Below, piece by piece: positions 54,747 to 63,636 of a stretch of 64,000 nucleotides of DNA. Every line of letters starts with the position of its first letter. Within the stretch, counting starts at the first letter, position 1. The stretch spans positions 1 through 64,000 of the forward strand of contig NZ_JAFKCS010000021.1 in the NCBI RefSeq assembly GCF_017255015.1, given 5' to 3'. A program made the position numbers and the translations under genes. The DNA comes from Bowmanella yangjiangensis (GTDB taxonomy: Bacteria; Pseudomonadota; Gammaproteobacteria; Enterobacterales; Alteromonadaceae). The notes below the pieces were generated by a model. It saw only the letters and a program-made list of their open reading frames with translations, made no database searches and had not been told where the DNA came from.

Positions 54747-55079
54747 TATTGTTCCCTTTCGTGCGCTTGTTATTGGGACACCTTAGAGCAGTTTCTAACG
54801 GACGGCAAAAGGTTTGCGATTGTTATAAAGTGGCAGGGTTTTGAGTGATTGACTTAGTAAAAGTGTTAATGGCTCAGCCATTTGGCAATAGACGGCGAGT
54901 ATATCCATATATACAGAAATGCGATCAAATATCGAAAATGCCAGCTTAGCGACATTTAGCGTATGTTATTTCATCATTTTTACACTAACTAGCTGGTTTA
55001 TCTATTATTTTTGCTATAATGAGCGGTTCGAACGTTATTGTTCATACTTTCACTTTCTGTCGGGCAAAAGGATATTTAA
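54747..55079. promoter_or_regulatory. Intergenic region upstream of the chemoreceptor gene
   Basis: A 333-bp gap between a minus-strand and a plus-strand gene, so it should hold two divergent promoters. The only strong element is the extended -10 site at 55012-55020. The AT content rises sharply near 54900-55020. No flagellar (sigma-28) promoter match and no small gene with a ribosome site was found. Confidence 0.5.
55012..55020 (+). promoter_or_regulatory. Extended -10 promoter of the Aer-like chemoreceptor gene
   Basis: TGCTATAAT (TG at 55012-55013, TATAAT at 55015-55020) is a consensus extended -10 element. No good -35 box lies 16-18 bp upstream, as is usual for such promoters. Transcription would start near 55027, giving a leader of about 53 nt before the ATG at 55081. 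Confidence 0.6.
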
Positions 55080-56627
55080 ATGCGTCGTGAGCAAACACTC
55101 ATAAATGAAGAGGTCTTGTACCAAGCTGATGAAGAGTTGGTATCGACGACCGACTTACGAGGTGTCATCACTTACGCCAATAGTGCCTTTTGCCGAGTTG
55201 CTGGCTACTCGCTGGATGAGCTGCTGGGGAAGAATCACAATTTAGTTAGACATCCGGATATGCCAAAGGAAGCCTTTGCCGATTTATGGGACAGCCTGAA
55301 AAAGGGGCAAGCCTGGCGTGGAATGGTAAAGAATCGCTGTAAAGATGGGCGCTATTACTGGGTTGATGCGTACGTCACACCTATTTTTGAGGGCGCCGAT
55401 AAGGTTGGTTATCAGTCCGTACGAGTTAAACCTGACCGGAATTTAGTGGCTAAGGCCGAGAAAGCTTATGCCTTGATCCGGACCGGAAAGTTTAGCGGCT
55501 GGGAGATGGGGAATGCGCAAAAGCATCTGCTGACCGCTGGTCTGACAACTTTGGCCACCGCGTTGAGCTTTTGGAGTGGTGGCTGGGTTGCCGGTCTGAC
55601 GGTTATTGGGTTGTTACTAGCACTAGCTTGGCTGTATCGCGATGAGCTAATTAGTGTGCCTAAAACAGCCATTCAACTTAAATCACAGTATGACAGTGTC
55701 TGTCGGTTTATCTACAGTGGAAAAGGCACACAGAGTTACATGGATTTCCATTTGGGACTAATGCAAGCTCGTTTGCGCACGGTGCTTGGGCGTATGCAGG
55801 ATTCAGCCAGAGGGTTATCTGGGGTTGCAAGTGAAACCGCGAGTGCAGCACATACCACAGCCAGTGGTTTGGAGCAGCAAAAGTTTGAAGTTCAGCAGAT
55901 TGCGGCGGCTATTACCGAAATGGCCGCAACCAGCCAGGAGATTGCTCGCAACACTGTGGATACATCGGAAAAAGTTCGCGAGGCTAGTCAGCATTGTGGT
56001 GACGCGCGGGAAAGTGTTCAGCAAAGTAAGGATAAAGTGAGTGGCCTTGCTTCTGTGGTGGAACAGGCCGCGGCATCGGCTAATCAATTGGTTGTTGAGG
56101 CTGACAAAGTTGCCAATGTGATGGGCGAGATCGAAGCCATCGCGGATCAAACTAATCTGCTTGCCTTGAATGCGGCTATTGAGGCGGCCCGCGCTGGCGA
56201 GAGTGGTCGAGGCTTTTCGGTGGTGGCTGATGAGGTTAGGGCTCTGTCCACAAGGACACAATCATCTACAGCGAATATCCACACGAGTTTGAAAACCATG
56301 CGTCATACACTGCAGCAGTGGGTTGTTAGTATGGAAAAGAGCCGAGAACAGGCCATGGAGTGTGTCGATGATGCAAGCAATTCTGCTAAAGCCATCGCAG
56401 AGATCTATCAGATGATGTCCGTAATTGCTGACTATTCTACTCAGATTGCCACTGCGTCAGAGCAGCAAGGTAAAGTATGTGAAGAGATTAGTCGCAACAT
56501 AGGAAAAATTACCGAAGTGGCTGATGATAATGCCCAAGTAGCATTGTCTATGGAACAGAGCTCATCGACTTTACGCAGTAATATAGATGGGATAGCTGCC
56601 ATGGTGAGAACCTTCAGCCATCGTTGA
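55080..56627 (+). CDS. PAS-domain methyl-accepting chemotaxis protein, Aer-like
   Basis: A 515-aa chemoreceptor. An N-terminal PAS domain ([55 protein letters not shown]) is of the FAD-binding Aer type. Two hydrophobic segments (about 155-190, [17 protein letters not shown] and [17 protein letters not shown]) anchor it without a periplasmic domain. A signalling domain with the conserved hairpin tip [34 protein letters not shown] follows. It should sense redox state or oxygen and signal through CheA/CheW. Its C-terminus has no CheR-tethering pentapeptide. Confidence 0.92.
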   Translation: MRREQTLINEEVLYQADEELVSTTDLRGVITYANSAFCRVAGYSLDELLGKNHNLVRHPDMPKEAFADLWDSLKKGQAWRGMVKNRCKDGRYYWVDAYVTPIFEGADKVGYQSVRVKPDRNLVAKAEKAYALIRTGKFSGWEMGNAQKHLLTAGLTTLATALSFWSGGWVAGLTVIGLLLALAWLYRDELISVPKTAIQLKSQYDSVCRFIYSGKGTQSYMDFHLGLMQARLRTVLGRMQDSARGLSGVASETASAAHTTASGLEQQKFEVQQIAAAITEMAATSQEIARNTVDTSEKVREASQHCGDARESVQQSKDKVSGLASVVEQAAASANQLVVEADKVANVMGEIEAIADQTNLLALNAAIEAARAGESGRGFSVVADEVRALSTRTQSSTANIHTSLKTMRHTLQQWVVSMEKSREQAMECVDDASNSAKAIAEIYQMMSVIADYSTQIATASEQQGKVCEEISRNIGKITEVADDNAQVALSMEQSSSTLRSNIDGIAAMVRTFSHR

Positions 56628-56647
56628 TTAATAGAGGGGGCTGCTGA

Positions 56648-57184
56648 CTACAGCAGCCCAAGACTGAATTGATAGTTCCCGCTACTTAATAGCAAATGTC
56701 TGGTGTTGTTGATTTCGCCAGGCATCCCCAGCTCGGCTAACTGGTAAAATACATTCTGGTGCAATCTTGCATAGAGATTTCGGCGCACTAACAAGTAGGG
56801 CAGCAGATCCCCGCTAACCTTATCAGTTAAAAGCTGCACAGGATGTTCATCACTCACCAGATACTGCTCTCCCACATTGGTACTAAACAGCAGATGGCCG
56901 TCCTGCCGCTGCCAGCCGGTGACCAAAAAAGGCGCATCGGCAACCTGAATACCCACCTTCTCAACTGGCGTGACCAGATAGTACTTTTCACCTTCGCGCA
57001 CAAGTACTCTGGCGAAAAGCGTTACCAGCGATCGCCGTCCAATGGGGGAACCCTGATAGTGCCAACTACCGTCATGATGAATCTCAAGGTCAAGTTCCCC
57101 GCAATAATCGGGGTGCCAGTCCTCTACAGGCGGCAGTGTTGAATCCTGTTCTGTCAGGCTCGCTTGTATGTCTTGCAGTTTCAT
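56648..57184 (-). CDS. DUF1285 family protein
   Basis: A 178-aa cytoplasmic protein of the DUF1285 family. Recognisable is LDLEIHHDGSWHYQGSPIGRRSLVTLFARVLVREGEKYYLVTPVEKVGIQVADAPFLV near the N-terminus, and LVRRNLYARLHQNVFYQLAELG near the C-terminus. The family is widespread in gammaproteobacteria and its structure is a beta-rich fold, but its function is unknown. It follows the DUF3014 gene by 4 bp and is probably co-transcribed with it. Confidence 0.87.
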   Translation of the reverse strand: MKLQDIQASLTEQDSTLPPVEDWHPDYCGELDLEIHHDGSWHYQGSPIGRRSLVTLFARVLVREGEKYYLVTPVEKVGIQVADAPFLVTGWQRQDGHLLFSTNVGEQYLVSDEHPVQLLTDKVSGDLLPYLLVRRNLYARLHQNVFYQLAELGMPGEINNTRHLLLSSGNYQFSLGLL

Positions 57185-57188
57185 TGGC

Positions 57189-58031
57189 TTACTGGGCTAA
57201 GGCGTCGCGAATCTCTCTGAGTTTAGCTTTAATCAGACGCATATTTTCTGGCCCTGTTCTCAGTAATTGCTTCTGAGGTGCAGAAAGCGACTCCAAACGC
57301 TCGTCTGTGTACTTATACATCACGCTGTCGGTGCTGACTTCAACCGGAATAGGGACTTCTGGCGTATCCAGCAAATGGTTTATCGCATCATCCAGCACGT
57401 CGTCAAAATCACTGCTTCCGTCGCCTACTTCTGCAAAAATTTCAGTGATGGCGGGCTTGTACACTTCATACAACGCAATAAGTTGGTTGGTGTCCATGCT
57501 TTCCAACGCTTCGACATAAGGGGTATAACGCTTATAACTGGCGGTATCTATCCATTCTTTCCCGGCCTGACGGTAGACACGAAATTCTTGTTGGGGAGGT
57601 TGCAGAACTCTGTGGCTAGCAGCCAGCTCACTGTTGGATAAATTGGTGCTGAAGACAACAAAACGTCTCAGTAAATCATCATCAACAATAAATCTTGCCA
57701 GTGCTTCATAGCTGCCGGTGTTCAGAATTGCGGTTTTCACTGCACCATCGCTTACGTCGATGGGTTCAGCGGGTAAAGGTTCAGGTGCCGGCTCCTGCTC
57801 TGGTAATTGGGCGGGGCTTTGTGGTTCCTCTATTTCCGGTTCGGGCTGAGGTTCAGATAGTGGCTCTGGCTCTTCAACCTGAAGTGGGGCAGGCAAGGGT
57901 TGAGGTTGCGTTTCAGGCGCAGGCTCCTCTGATGGCCAGAAGAACACCGCCAGCAAAATGATCAACAAAACGCCGCCGATCAAGGCATGGGGAAGCAAGG
58001 ATTTCTTCTCTGTTGATTCTGTCTCAGCCAT
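57189..58031 (-). CDS. DUF3014 membrane protein
   Basis: A 280-aa inner-membrane protein of the DUF3014 family: one N-terminal TM (LPHALIGGVLLIILLAVFFWP), a long Pro/Glu-rich periplasmic linker (about 30-90) and a helical domain (LLRRFVVFSTNLSNSELAASHRVLQPPQQEFRVYRQ, and a C-terminal MRLIKAKLREIRDAL). Its function is not known. It lies upstream of the DUF1285 gene on the same strand. Confidence 0.87.
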   Translation of the reverse strand: MAETESTEKKSLLPHALIGGVLLIILLAVFFWPSEEPAPETQPQPLPAPLQVEEPEPLSEPQPEPEIEEPQSPAQLPEQEPAPEPLPAEPIDVSDGAVKTAILNTGSYEALARFIVDDDLLRRFVVFSTNLSNSELAASHRVLQPPQQEFRVYRQAGKEWIDTASYKRYTPYVEALESMDTNQLIALYEVYKPAITEIFAEVGDGSSDFDDVLDDAINHLLDTPEVPIPVEVSTDSVMYKYTDERLESLSAPQKQLLRTGPENMRLIKAKLREIRDALAQ

Positions 58032-58339
58032 CTAAGGTCCACCTTCTTTGCTGCATTACTAGGTATAAGGTACTCAATTGGTCGCGGGATTGCATCCACA
58101 TACTCCTCAGGAAATATGGATTTCACCCCATATTTATATCGACTGAGCAAACGCCCATTGGTTTCATTTAATTGAACGGCTATCGAGCATTGTGAACCCG
58201 AAGAGTAAAGTTTGCATGAATTTAAAACGGTAAAGTCCGAGGCTTTGGCCTGCTGGACAGCATAAACAAGCGGGGATAGACTGGTCTGACAAGATATTTT
58301 TAACCAAGTTTTAACATACTGCCGTTTGCGGAGCGCTAA
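58032..58339. promoter_or_regulatory. Divergent intergenic region with an 8-bp inverted repeat
   Basis: A 308-bp gap between the DUF3014 gene (minus) and the sterol desaturase gene (plus). AAATATGG (58112-58119) and CCATATTT (58128-58135) form a perfect inverted repeat with an 8-bp spacer, suitable for a dimeric regulator. No clear sigma-70 promoter with good spacing, no small gene and no RNA element was recognised. Confidence 0.4.
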
Positions 58340-59560
58340 ATGAGTTATGTATTGCTGGCTATTCCGTTCTTTTTTTTACTTATTGCCATCGAGCTTGTCG
58401 CTGAGCGGGTACGCCAGACAGATTATTATCGCGTTAATGATGCCATAAATAGCCTCAGTGCCGGTGTTTTGAGCCGGGTGATCGGGGTTGTTTACAAGCT
58501 GATCCCGTTTACGATTTATGCGCTTGTATTTGAGCATATAGCTTGGCTGACCTTGCCCGATAGTCTTGGGGTTGGTTTGCTAGCCTTTGTTCTTTACGAC
58601 TTTTTCTATTACTGGAATCATCGGCTTGGTCATGAAATGAATGTGCTGTGGGCCGCACACGTGGTACATCATTCCAGTGAGGAATATAACCTGACTACGG
58701 CACTACGTCAGAGCAGTAGCAGTCTGTTCAGTTGGGTATTCTATTTACCTATGGCTGTACTGGGTATCACTCCGGAAATGTTTATTGCTGTTGGCTCCCT
58801 GAATCTTATCTACCAATTTTGGGTGCACACCAGACATGTGCCCAAATTGGGCTGGCTGGAATGGATATTCGTTACCCCATCAAATCACAGAGTGCATCAC
58901 GCGCAGAATCAGCGATACATTGATCGAAACTATGGTGGCGTTTTCATTGTTTGGGATCGCTTATTCGGTTCATTCCAAGAAGAGTTAGAGGATGACCCTC
59001 CGCTATTTGGCATACGTAAAGCGCTGCGTAGCTGGAATCCACTTTGGGCCAATGTTCATGTATACAGCCAGTTGGTGCATGATTGCTGGCATGCTGCACG
59101 CTGGCAGGATAAGGTGCAAATCTGGTTCAAACGAACTGGCTGGCGACCGGCCGATGTTGAGGCTAAGTACCCTATCCCCAAGGCAGATTTAAGTCGATTT
59201 GAGAAGTATGATCCGCCTATTGGTACTGCTACAAAGCTGTATAGTCTGCTGCAGCACGGATTAACTATTCTTATTGCGCTTATGCTTATGCTGCACGGTA
59301 ATGAAATTGCTTTGTGGCAACAATGGGGAATCATGCTGTTTGTGTTGTTTTCGACGTTCAGTGTTGGTGCCTTGATGGAGCAGAGATGGTTCGCGCGTTG
59401 GTTGGAATTGGTAAAAAACCTATCGGTTTTAGCCGCTCTCGCTGTGTTCTTGATACCTCACTGGTTGAGCATCACTTTAGTTACGGGCTCTGTGATTAGT
59501 CTTGTCATGTTGGTCGCCGTAAAGTCGGCGGCGCCTCAGCCCGCTATTGAGAAAGTTTGA
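58340..59560 (+). CDS. Sterol desaturase / fatty acid hydroxylase family membrane enzyme
   Basis: A 406-aa multi-pass membrane enzyme with a non-haem di-iron centre. Histidine boxes are visible: NHRLGHEMNVLWAAHVVHHSSEEYN (HxxxH and HxxHH types) and SNHRVHHAQN with DRLFGSFQEE. Such proteins hydroxylate or desaturate membrane lipids. Extra TM helices lie at the C-terminus (about 315-395), as in the longer bacterial members. Bacteria of this kind do not make sterols, so a fatty acid, carotenoid or alkylglycerol substrate is more likely. Confidence 0.87.
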   Translation: MSYVLLAIPFFFLLIAIELVAERVRQTDYYRVNDAINSLSAGVLSRVIGVVYKLIPFTIYALVFEHIAWLTLPDSLGVGLLAFVLYDFFYYWNHRLGHEMNVLWAAHVVHHSSEEYNLTTALRQSSSSLFSWVFYLPMAVLGITPEMFIAVGSLNLIYQFWVHTRHVPKLGWLEWIFVTPSNHRVHHAQNQRYIDRNYGGVFIVWDRLFGSFQEELEDDPPLFGIRKALRSWNPLWANVHVYSQLVHDCWHAARWQDKVQIWFKRTGWRPADVEAKYPIPKADLSRFEKYDPPIGTATKLYSLLQHGLTILIALMLMLHGNEIALWQQWGIMLFVLFSTFSVGALMEQRWFARWLELVKNLSVLAALAVFLIPHWLSITLVTGSVISLVMLVAVKSAAPQPAIEKV

Positions 59561-59570
59561 ATTTGTCACG

Positions 59571-59600
59571 GCGTAAAGTTGCCGCTTTACGCTCTCTCTT
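59571..59600 (+). terminator. Terminator after the desaturase gene
   Basis: GCGTAAAG (59571-59578) pairs with CTTTACGC (59585-59592) around TTGCCG, followed by the pyrimidine-rich TCTCTCTT. It lies 10 bp after the stop codon of the desaturase gene and separates it from proB. The U-tract is interrupted, so efficiency may be moderate. Confidence 0.65.
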
Positions 59601-59676
59601 AGCTTATAACCAAGCGAACTTGTTTATCCTAATGACATCAGTATCCTAGTATAAGGATTTCAATGTTGGAGGATAA

Positions 59677-60774
59677 ATGACTGAATTTAACTGGCAACGA
59701 GCTGTCATCAAAGTTGGTAGCGCACTGATATCACCTGACGGGCATCAGTGCAGTGCTAAGTACTTGTTGGCCATCGCCAGATTTATTACCGAAAGCCGCG
59801 AGCAGGGCAAACAAGTTGTTATTGTCTCATCAGGCAGCGTGGCTGCAGGACGCAGTGCCATTGCCCACAATGCCCACCCTTCCATTGCTGAAAAGCAGGC
59901 TATGGCAGCCATTGGGCAAACGCAAATGATGGCAAACTGGTCACGTTTTTTTGATTTTCCCTGTGCCCAAGTGTTACTCACTTACGATGACTTTCATGAT
60001 CGGGCCAGGTATCTCAATATCAAAAATACCTTGCGTGAATTGCTGAACAACAATGTGTTACCCATAGTTAATGAAAACGATACTGTTGCGGTGGATGTAC
60101 TGAAAGTTGGCGACAATGATAATTTGGCTGCCTACACCGCCATGGTTGCCGAAGCAGATACCTTGATTATCTGCTCGGATATCGACGGGCTTTACGACGC
60201 CGATCCCAGACTTAATCCTAATGCACGGTTGATTCCCCACGTAGAGCAGATCGATGGCACTATCTATGGGCTTGCTGGAGGTCCAGGAAGTAAAGTTGGT
60301 ACAGGGGGTATGCGAACCAAGATTGAGGCGGCTGATAAATGCTCTGAGAGTGGAATTCAGACACTTATCGTTAATGGCGGTAAGGGAGAAGTGTTTGATG
60401 CCTTATTGGATGGTCGTATTCCCGGAACCAGGTTTGTGCCAACCAAAACGCCAGATTCTGCCAAAGCACAATGGCTCAAGCACACGCTGATTGCGACCGG
60501 TCGGATAGATGTCGACCACGGGGCCAGAGAGGCGCTAATTAAATCCGGGGCATCTTTACTACCTGTTGGTATCGCCAAAGTTGAAGGTGATTTTATGCCG
60601 GGTGAGGCGGTAGAAATTTGTCATCAGGGCCGCCCTTTTGCCAAAGGCGTCACGCTATACAGCGCTGCAGACCTAAACGCGATTAAAGGCATGCATAGTG
60701 ATGATTTTGAGAGTGTTATCGGTTATTCGTCAGGTGAAGCTGTAGTACACCGCGACGATTTGGCACTGCTTTAA
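59677..60774 (+). CDS. proB: Glutamate 5-kinase
   Basis: Phosphorylates glutamate in the first step of proline synthesis (365 aa). The amino acid kinase domain contains VIKVGSALIS, VIVSSGSVAAGRSAI, PIVNENDTVAV (NEND motif), and GTGGMRTKIEAADKC; a C-terminal PUA domain (about 275-360) makes it the full-length E. coli type. GGAGG precedes the ATG at 59677. It is the first gene of the proBA operon. Confidence 0.97.
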   Translation: MTEFNWQRAVIKVGSALISPDGHQCSAKYLLAIARFITESREQGKQVVIVSSGSVAAGRSAIAHNAHPSIAEKQAMAAIGQTQMMANWSRFFDFPCAQVLLTYDDFHDRARYLNIKNTLRELLNNNVLPIVNENDTVAVDVLKVGDNDNLAAYTAMVAEADTLIICSDIDGLYDADPRLNPNARLIPHVEQIDGTIYGLAGGPGSKVGTGGMRTKIEAADKCSESGIQTLIVNGGKGEVFDALLDGRIPGTRFVPTKTPDSAKAQWLKHTLIATGRIDVDHGAREALIKSGASLLPVGIAKVEGDFMPGEAVEICHQGRPFAKGVTLYSAADLNAIKGMHSDDFESVIGYSSGEAVVHRDDLALL

Positions 60775-60840
60775 ATCCCGGAATTGCAATAGAATCGAAC
60801 CGCTCGGCTGTCCCGCTGGGCTGGTTAAACAGGAGACATC

Positions 60841-62091
60841 ATGAGTTTTTCCATTCGAGACATGGCGCAGAAAGCCAGAATGGCGTCACGTCAGCTGGCC
60901 AAGTTATCGGCGCAGCAAAAGAATGCCGTATTACATAGTATTGCCGATAATCTGGTCAGTATGTCTGAACAAATATTGACGGCTAACCAACAAGATTTAG
61001 CTGCAGGTAAAGAGGCTGGTCTGACCGATGCCATGTTGGACAGGTTGGCTTTAAATGAAAAGTCATTGGCAAACATTGCTGAGGCCGTTCGAAAAATCGC
61101 AGCGCAAGATGATCCCATTGGTAGCATTCGCGATATCCGTCGCATGCCAAGTGGTATTGATGTAGGCAAAATGCGTATCCCACTGGGTGTGATAGCCATG
61201 ATCTACGAGTCTCGTCCAAATGTGACTATAGACGCCGCTGCACTTTGTTTTAAAGCTGGTAATGCCGTGGTACTGCGTGGTGGTAAAGAAGCGCTGCATT
61301 CTAATTTAGCGTTGGCCGAATGTATTCATCAGGCATTGAGTACACATGGTGTAAATGCGAATGCCGTGGTAGTGATCCCAGATCCCGATCGGGCCATTAT
61401 GAATGAGCTGCTGACACTGAATCAATTTATTGACCTTGTGATCCCACGTGGTGGAGAGGGCCTGATTCGATTTGTATCGGAAAACAGCCGCATACCTGTG
61501 ATCCAGCATTTTAAAGGGGTTTGTCACCTCTATGTGGATAAGGATGCCGACGAAGTTAAGGCCTTAGGATTGCTGACCAATGGTAAAACCCAGCGCACTG
61601 GTGTGTGTAATGCGCTGGAAACTTTGCTGGTACATAAAGATATTGCGCCGAGCTTTCTGCCTATGGCCGCGGCCATGTTCAATGAGCGCAAGGTACGTGT
61701 GCATGCCTGTGAAAAGAGCATGGGCTATTTCCATGAGGCTGAGCCAGCTACGGATGATGACTGGGATACAGAATACCTGGCACTGGAAATCGCAGTGCGA
61801 GTAGTGGAAGACTATGCCCAAGCCATTGAGCATCTGGAAGCGCATAGCTCTGGTCATACCGAAGTGATCGCCACTCAGGATTACTCCACTGCACAGCGAT
61901 TTATTCGCGATGTAAACTCTGCGGTAGTGATGGCCAACGCTTCGTCGCGTTTTTCCGATGGTGGAGAGTTGGGACTGGGTGCCGAGATTGGTATCTCAAC
62001 CAGCAAGCTGCATGCCTATGGCCCGATGGGGGTAGAGTCACTGACCACCGAAAAATTTGTGGTATTGGGCGACGGACACATTCGCCAGTAA
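60841..62091 (+). CDS. proA: Glutamate-5-semialdehyde dehydrogenase
   Basis: Reduces glutamyl 5-phosphate to glutamate semialdehyde with NADPH (416 aa). The Cys nucleophile lies in KTQRTGVCNALETLLVH; the ...IPLGVIAMIYESRPNVTIDAAALCFKAGNAVVLRGGKEA block and SSRFSDGGELGLGAEIGIS are conserved. It follows proB by 66 bp with an AGGAG site before the ATG. A terminator follows. Confidence 0.97.
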   Translation: MSFSIRDMAQKARMASRQLAKLSAQQKNAVLHSIADNLVSMSEQILTANQQDLAAGKEAGLTDAMLDRLALNEKSLANIAEAVRKIAAQDDPIGSIRDIRRMPSGIDVGKMRIPLGVIAMIYESRPNVTIDAAALCFKAGNAVVLRGGKEALHSNLALAECIHQALSTHGVNANAVVVIPDPDRAIMNELLTLNQFIDLVIPRGGEGLIRFVSENSRIPVIQHFKGVCHLYVDKDADEVKALGLLTNGKTQRTGVCNALETLLVHKDIAPSFLPMAAAMFNERKVRVHACEKSMGYFHEAEPATDDDWDTEYLALEIAVRVVEDYAQAIEHLEAHSSGHTEVIATQDYSTAQRFIRDVNSAVVMANASSRFSDGGELGLGAEIGISTSKLHAYGPMGVESLTTEKFVVLGDGHIRQ

Positions 62092-62096
62092 AAGCA

Positions 62097-62120
62097 GGAG
62101 GGCTAAGCCCTCCCGTTTAT
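62097..62120. terminator. Bidirectional terminator between proA and the convergent membrane protein gene
   Basis: GGAGGGC (62097-62103) pairs with GCCCTCC (62107-62113) around TAA. It is followed by GTTTATCTTTT on the plus strand and by TGCTTTTA on the minus strand, so it can end transcripts from both proA and the 62117 gene. Confidence 0.82.
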
Positions 62121-62395
62121 CTTTTGAGCTTATATAGCTCTTGATTCAGCTCATAGGCCGGTTCAGTGACAATGCGCTTCAGTATTTGAATACGCTCTTG
62201 CAACTGCTGAATTTTTTCGTCTTTTTCATTGTCTGCGCAACACTGCTGTTTTGTTCTTTTGGCTGCAAAGGGGGAAGATGCCTCACCGCTTAGCCAAGCC
62301 ATTAAGTTCCAGCCATTACGATGATCCAGCCAGTAACAGAGCAGGCTGGCCGCCAGTAATCCAACAAACAGCAAAATAAACAGAATTGTTGTCAT
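62117..62395 (-). CDS. Small membrane protein with C-terminal coiled coil
   Basis: A 92-aa protein: an N-terminal TM helix (LFILLFVGLLAASLLCYWL), a short loop with a Cys pair (QQCCADNEKD) and a C-terminal helix (EKIQQLQERIQILKRIVTEPAYELNQEL) that recalls the PspB-type coiled coil. AAGGAA lies 7 bp before the ATG. It is divergent from the sigma-factor operon and converges on proA. It may take part in envelope stress signalling with that operon, but this is an inference from context. Confidence 0.65.
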   Translation of the reverse strand: MTTILFILLFVGLLAASLLCYWLDHRNGWNLMAWLSGEASSPFAAKRTKQQCCADNEKDEKIQQLQERIQILKRIVTEPAYELNQELYKLKR

Positions 62396-62542
62396 GATCA
62401 GGTTCCTTTTGATGAATCCAAGGTCGTCTGATTGCTAGTCATCTGATTGATGATTTTTATAACAAACTATTTCTGCACTTTTCTATTCTGTTTCATTGCG
62501 TAATACTGGCGCCCTTCCATTTTTACGCCACCGGAACAGACT

Positions 62543-63028
62543 CTGGACTTCGAAAAACTCATTCAACTTTACGGTCCGTTGTTAAGCCGGGTAGCGTCTA
62601 GTTACGAAGCCAACAGTGAGCTACGCAAAGAATTGCTGCAAGAGATCTACCTGGCGGTTTGGCAGGCGATGGTTGGCTTTCGAGGGCAGAGTAGCGAGAA
62701 AACCTATGTGCTCAGAATTGCCCACAACCGCAGTGTTAGTCATGTAGCCAGCCAAATGCGACATAAAGGCCGGGAAGATATCTGTGTGCAAAGTCTGCCT
62801 GATGAGCGAACTGCCCCAGAGGACAAAATGGTTCGTCAGAATCAACAACAGGCTTTGTTGATTGCTGTGCGTAAGCTGCCCTTGCAAAGCCGGCAAGTGA
62901 TGACATTGTTTATGGAAGGCTTGAGCTACCAGGACATAGCAGAGGTCTGTGGTATTAGCGCCGCGAACGCGGGAATGATCTTAAATAGAGCCCGTCAGAC
63001 TCTGAGTAAGGAGTTGAATCATGAGTGA
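62543..63028 (+). CDS. ECF-like RNA polymerase sigma factor with a non-AUG start
   Basis: A small sigma-70 family factor. Region 2 (LDFEKLIQLYGPLLSRVASSYEANSELRKELLQEIYLAVWQAMVGFRG) and region 4 (ALLIAVRKLPLQSRQVMTLFMEGLSYQDIAEVCGISAANAGMILNRARQTL) are clear. The frame has no ATG, GTG or TTG between the stop at 62501 and TTG 62579, yet the homologous region begins upstream at DFEKLIQLYGP. CTG 62543, 7 bp after GGA, would give a normal N-terminus; ATT 62519 is an alternative. TTG 62579 would lose part of region 2. It overlaps the next gene by 8 bp. Confidence 0.75.
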   Translation: MDFEKLIQLYGPLLSRVASSYEANSELRKELLQEIYLAVWQAMVGFRGQSSEKTYVLRIAHNRSVSHVASQMRHKGREDICVQSLPDERTAPEDKMVRQNQQQALLIAVRKLPLQSRQVMTLFMEGLSYQDIAEVCGISAANAGMILNRARQTLSKELNHE

Positions 63029-63596
63029 TAATCGCGATCCTTTGCTACAGAACTGGCAAAGTCAGCAGGTTGACTTGCCCGATTTGGCCGAGCTAAAGGC
63101 CAAATGGCGAAAAGAGCGATTCAAACAATGGATTTATGTTTTGCTGGACTGGCTGTCGGTTGTCTTTGTGGCAGTAGTTATTCTGTATTTTTTGCCCAAG
63201 AAAGAGCTCGTGCAGATTTGGATGGTTGCCATCTTTGTTTTCACTTTTGCAGCGGCAGCTTGGAATACCTGGTTAAGGCGCTTGTCGCTGTTTCGAAGTC
63301 GGGACAATCTGCATGAACACCTGCAAACTTTGCGGCAACAGAATCTGAATAACATTCGGTTGGCCAGATTTACTCAATGGGGGCTGGTGATCATGCTGAT
63401 CAGTGTCGCAGTGTTGCTATTGGCAACCTGGTATCAAGAGCAACCACCTTGGGAAGCCTTCCAGATGCGTTTGTTACGCGTTTTTGCTTGGGTGGGCGGT
63501 GTTTGTGCACTTGGGTGGTGGTGGACCATAAGGATACTAAAGAAAGCGCAGCAACAGCTTGAGTGGTTGGACAGTATCGAACAGAGTTCACTTTGA
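63021..63596 (+). CDS. Four-helix membrane protein, probable partner of the sigma factor
   Basis: A 191-aa membrane protein with about four TM helices (YVLLDWLSVVFVAVVILYF, WMVAIFVFTFAAAAWNTWL, FTQWGLVIMLISVAVLLLATW, VFAWVGGVCALGWWWTI). The N-terminal cytoplasmic segment of about 35 residues (DPLLQNWQSQQVDLPDLAELKAKW) and the coupling to the sigma gene (8-bp overlap, AAGGAG ribosome site) suggest it controls the sigma factor as a membrane anti-sigma, but no canonical zinc anti-sigma motif is seen. Confidence 0.68.
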   Translation: MSDNRDPLLQNWQSQQVDLPDLAELKAKWRKERFKQWIYVLLDWLSVVFVAVVILYFLPKKELVQIWMVAIFVFTFAAAAWNTWLRRLSLFRSRDNLHEHLQTLRQQNLNNIRLARFTQWGLVIMLISVAVLLLATWYQEQPPWEAFQMRLLRVFAWVGGVCALGWWWTIRILKKAQQQLEWLDSIEQSSL

Positions 63597-63636
63597 TTTA
63601 GGGCTGTTGGACGTAAATAAAAGGAGTCGCAGACGT

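Noticed and set aside
54919-55104. 61-codon open frame ahead of the chemoreceptor
   Set aside because: No ribosome site, it overlaps the promoter and the chemoreceptor start, and its composition simply reflects AT-rich intergenic DNA.
62450-62503. ATG in the same frame upstream of the sigma factor
   Set aside because: It meets a TAA at 62501 before the sigma coding region, so it cannot be its start without readthrough.
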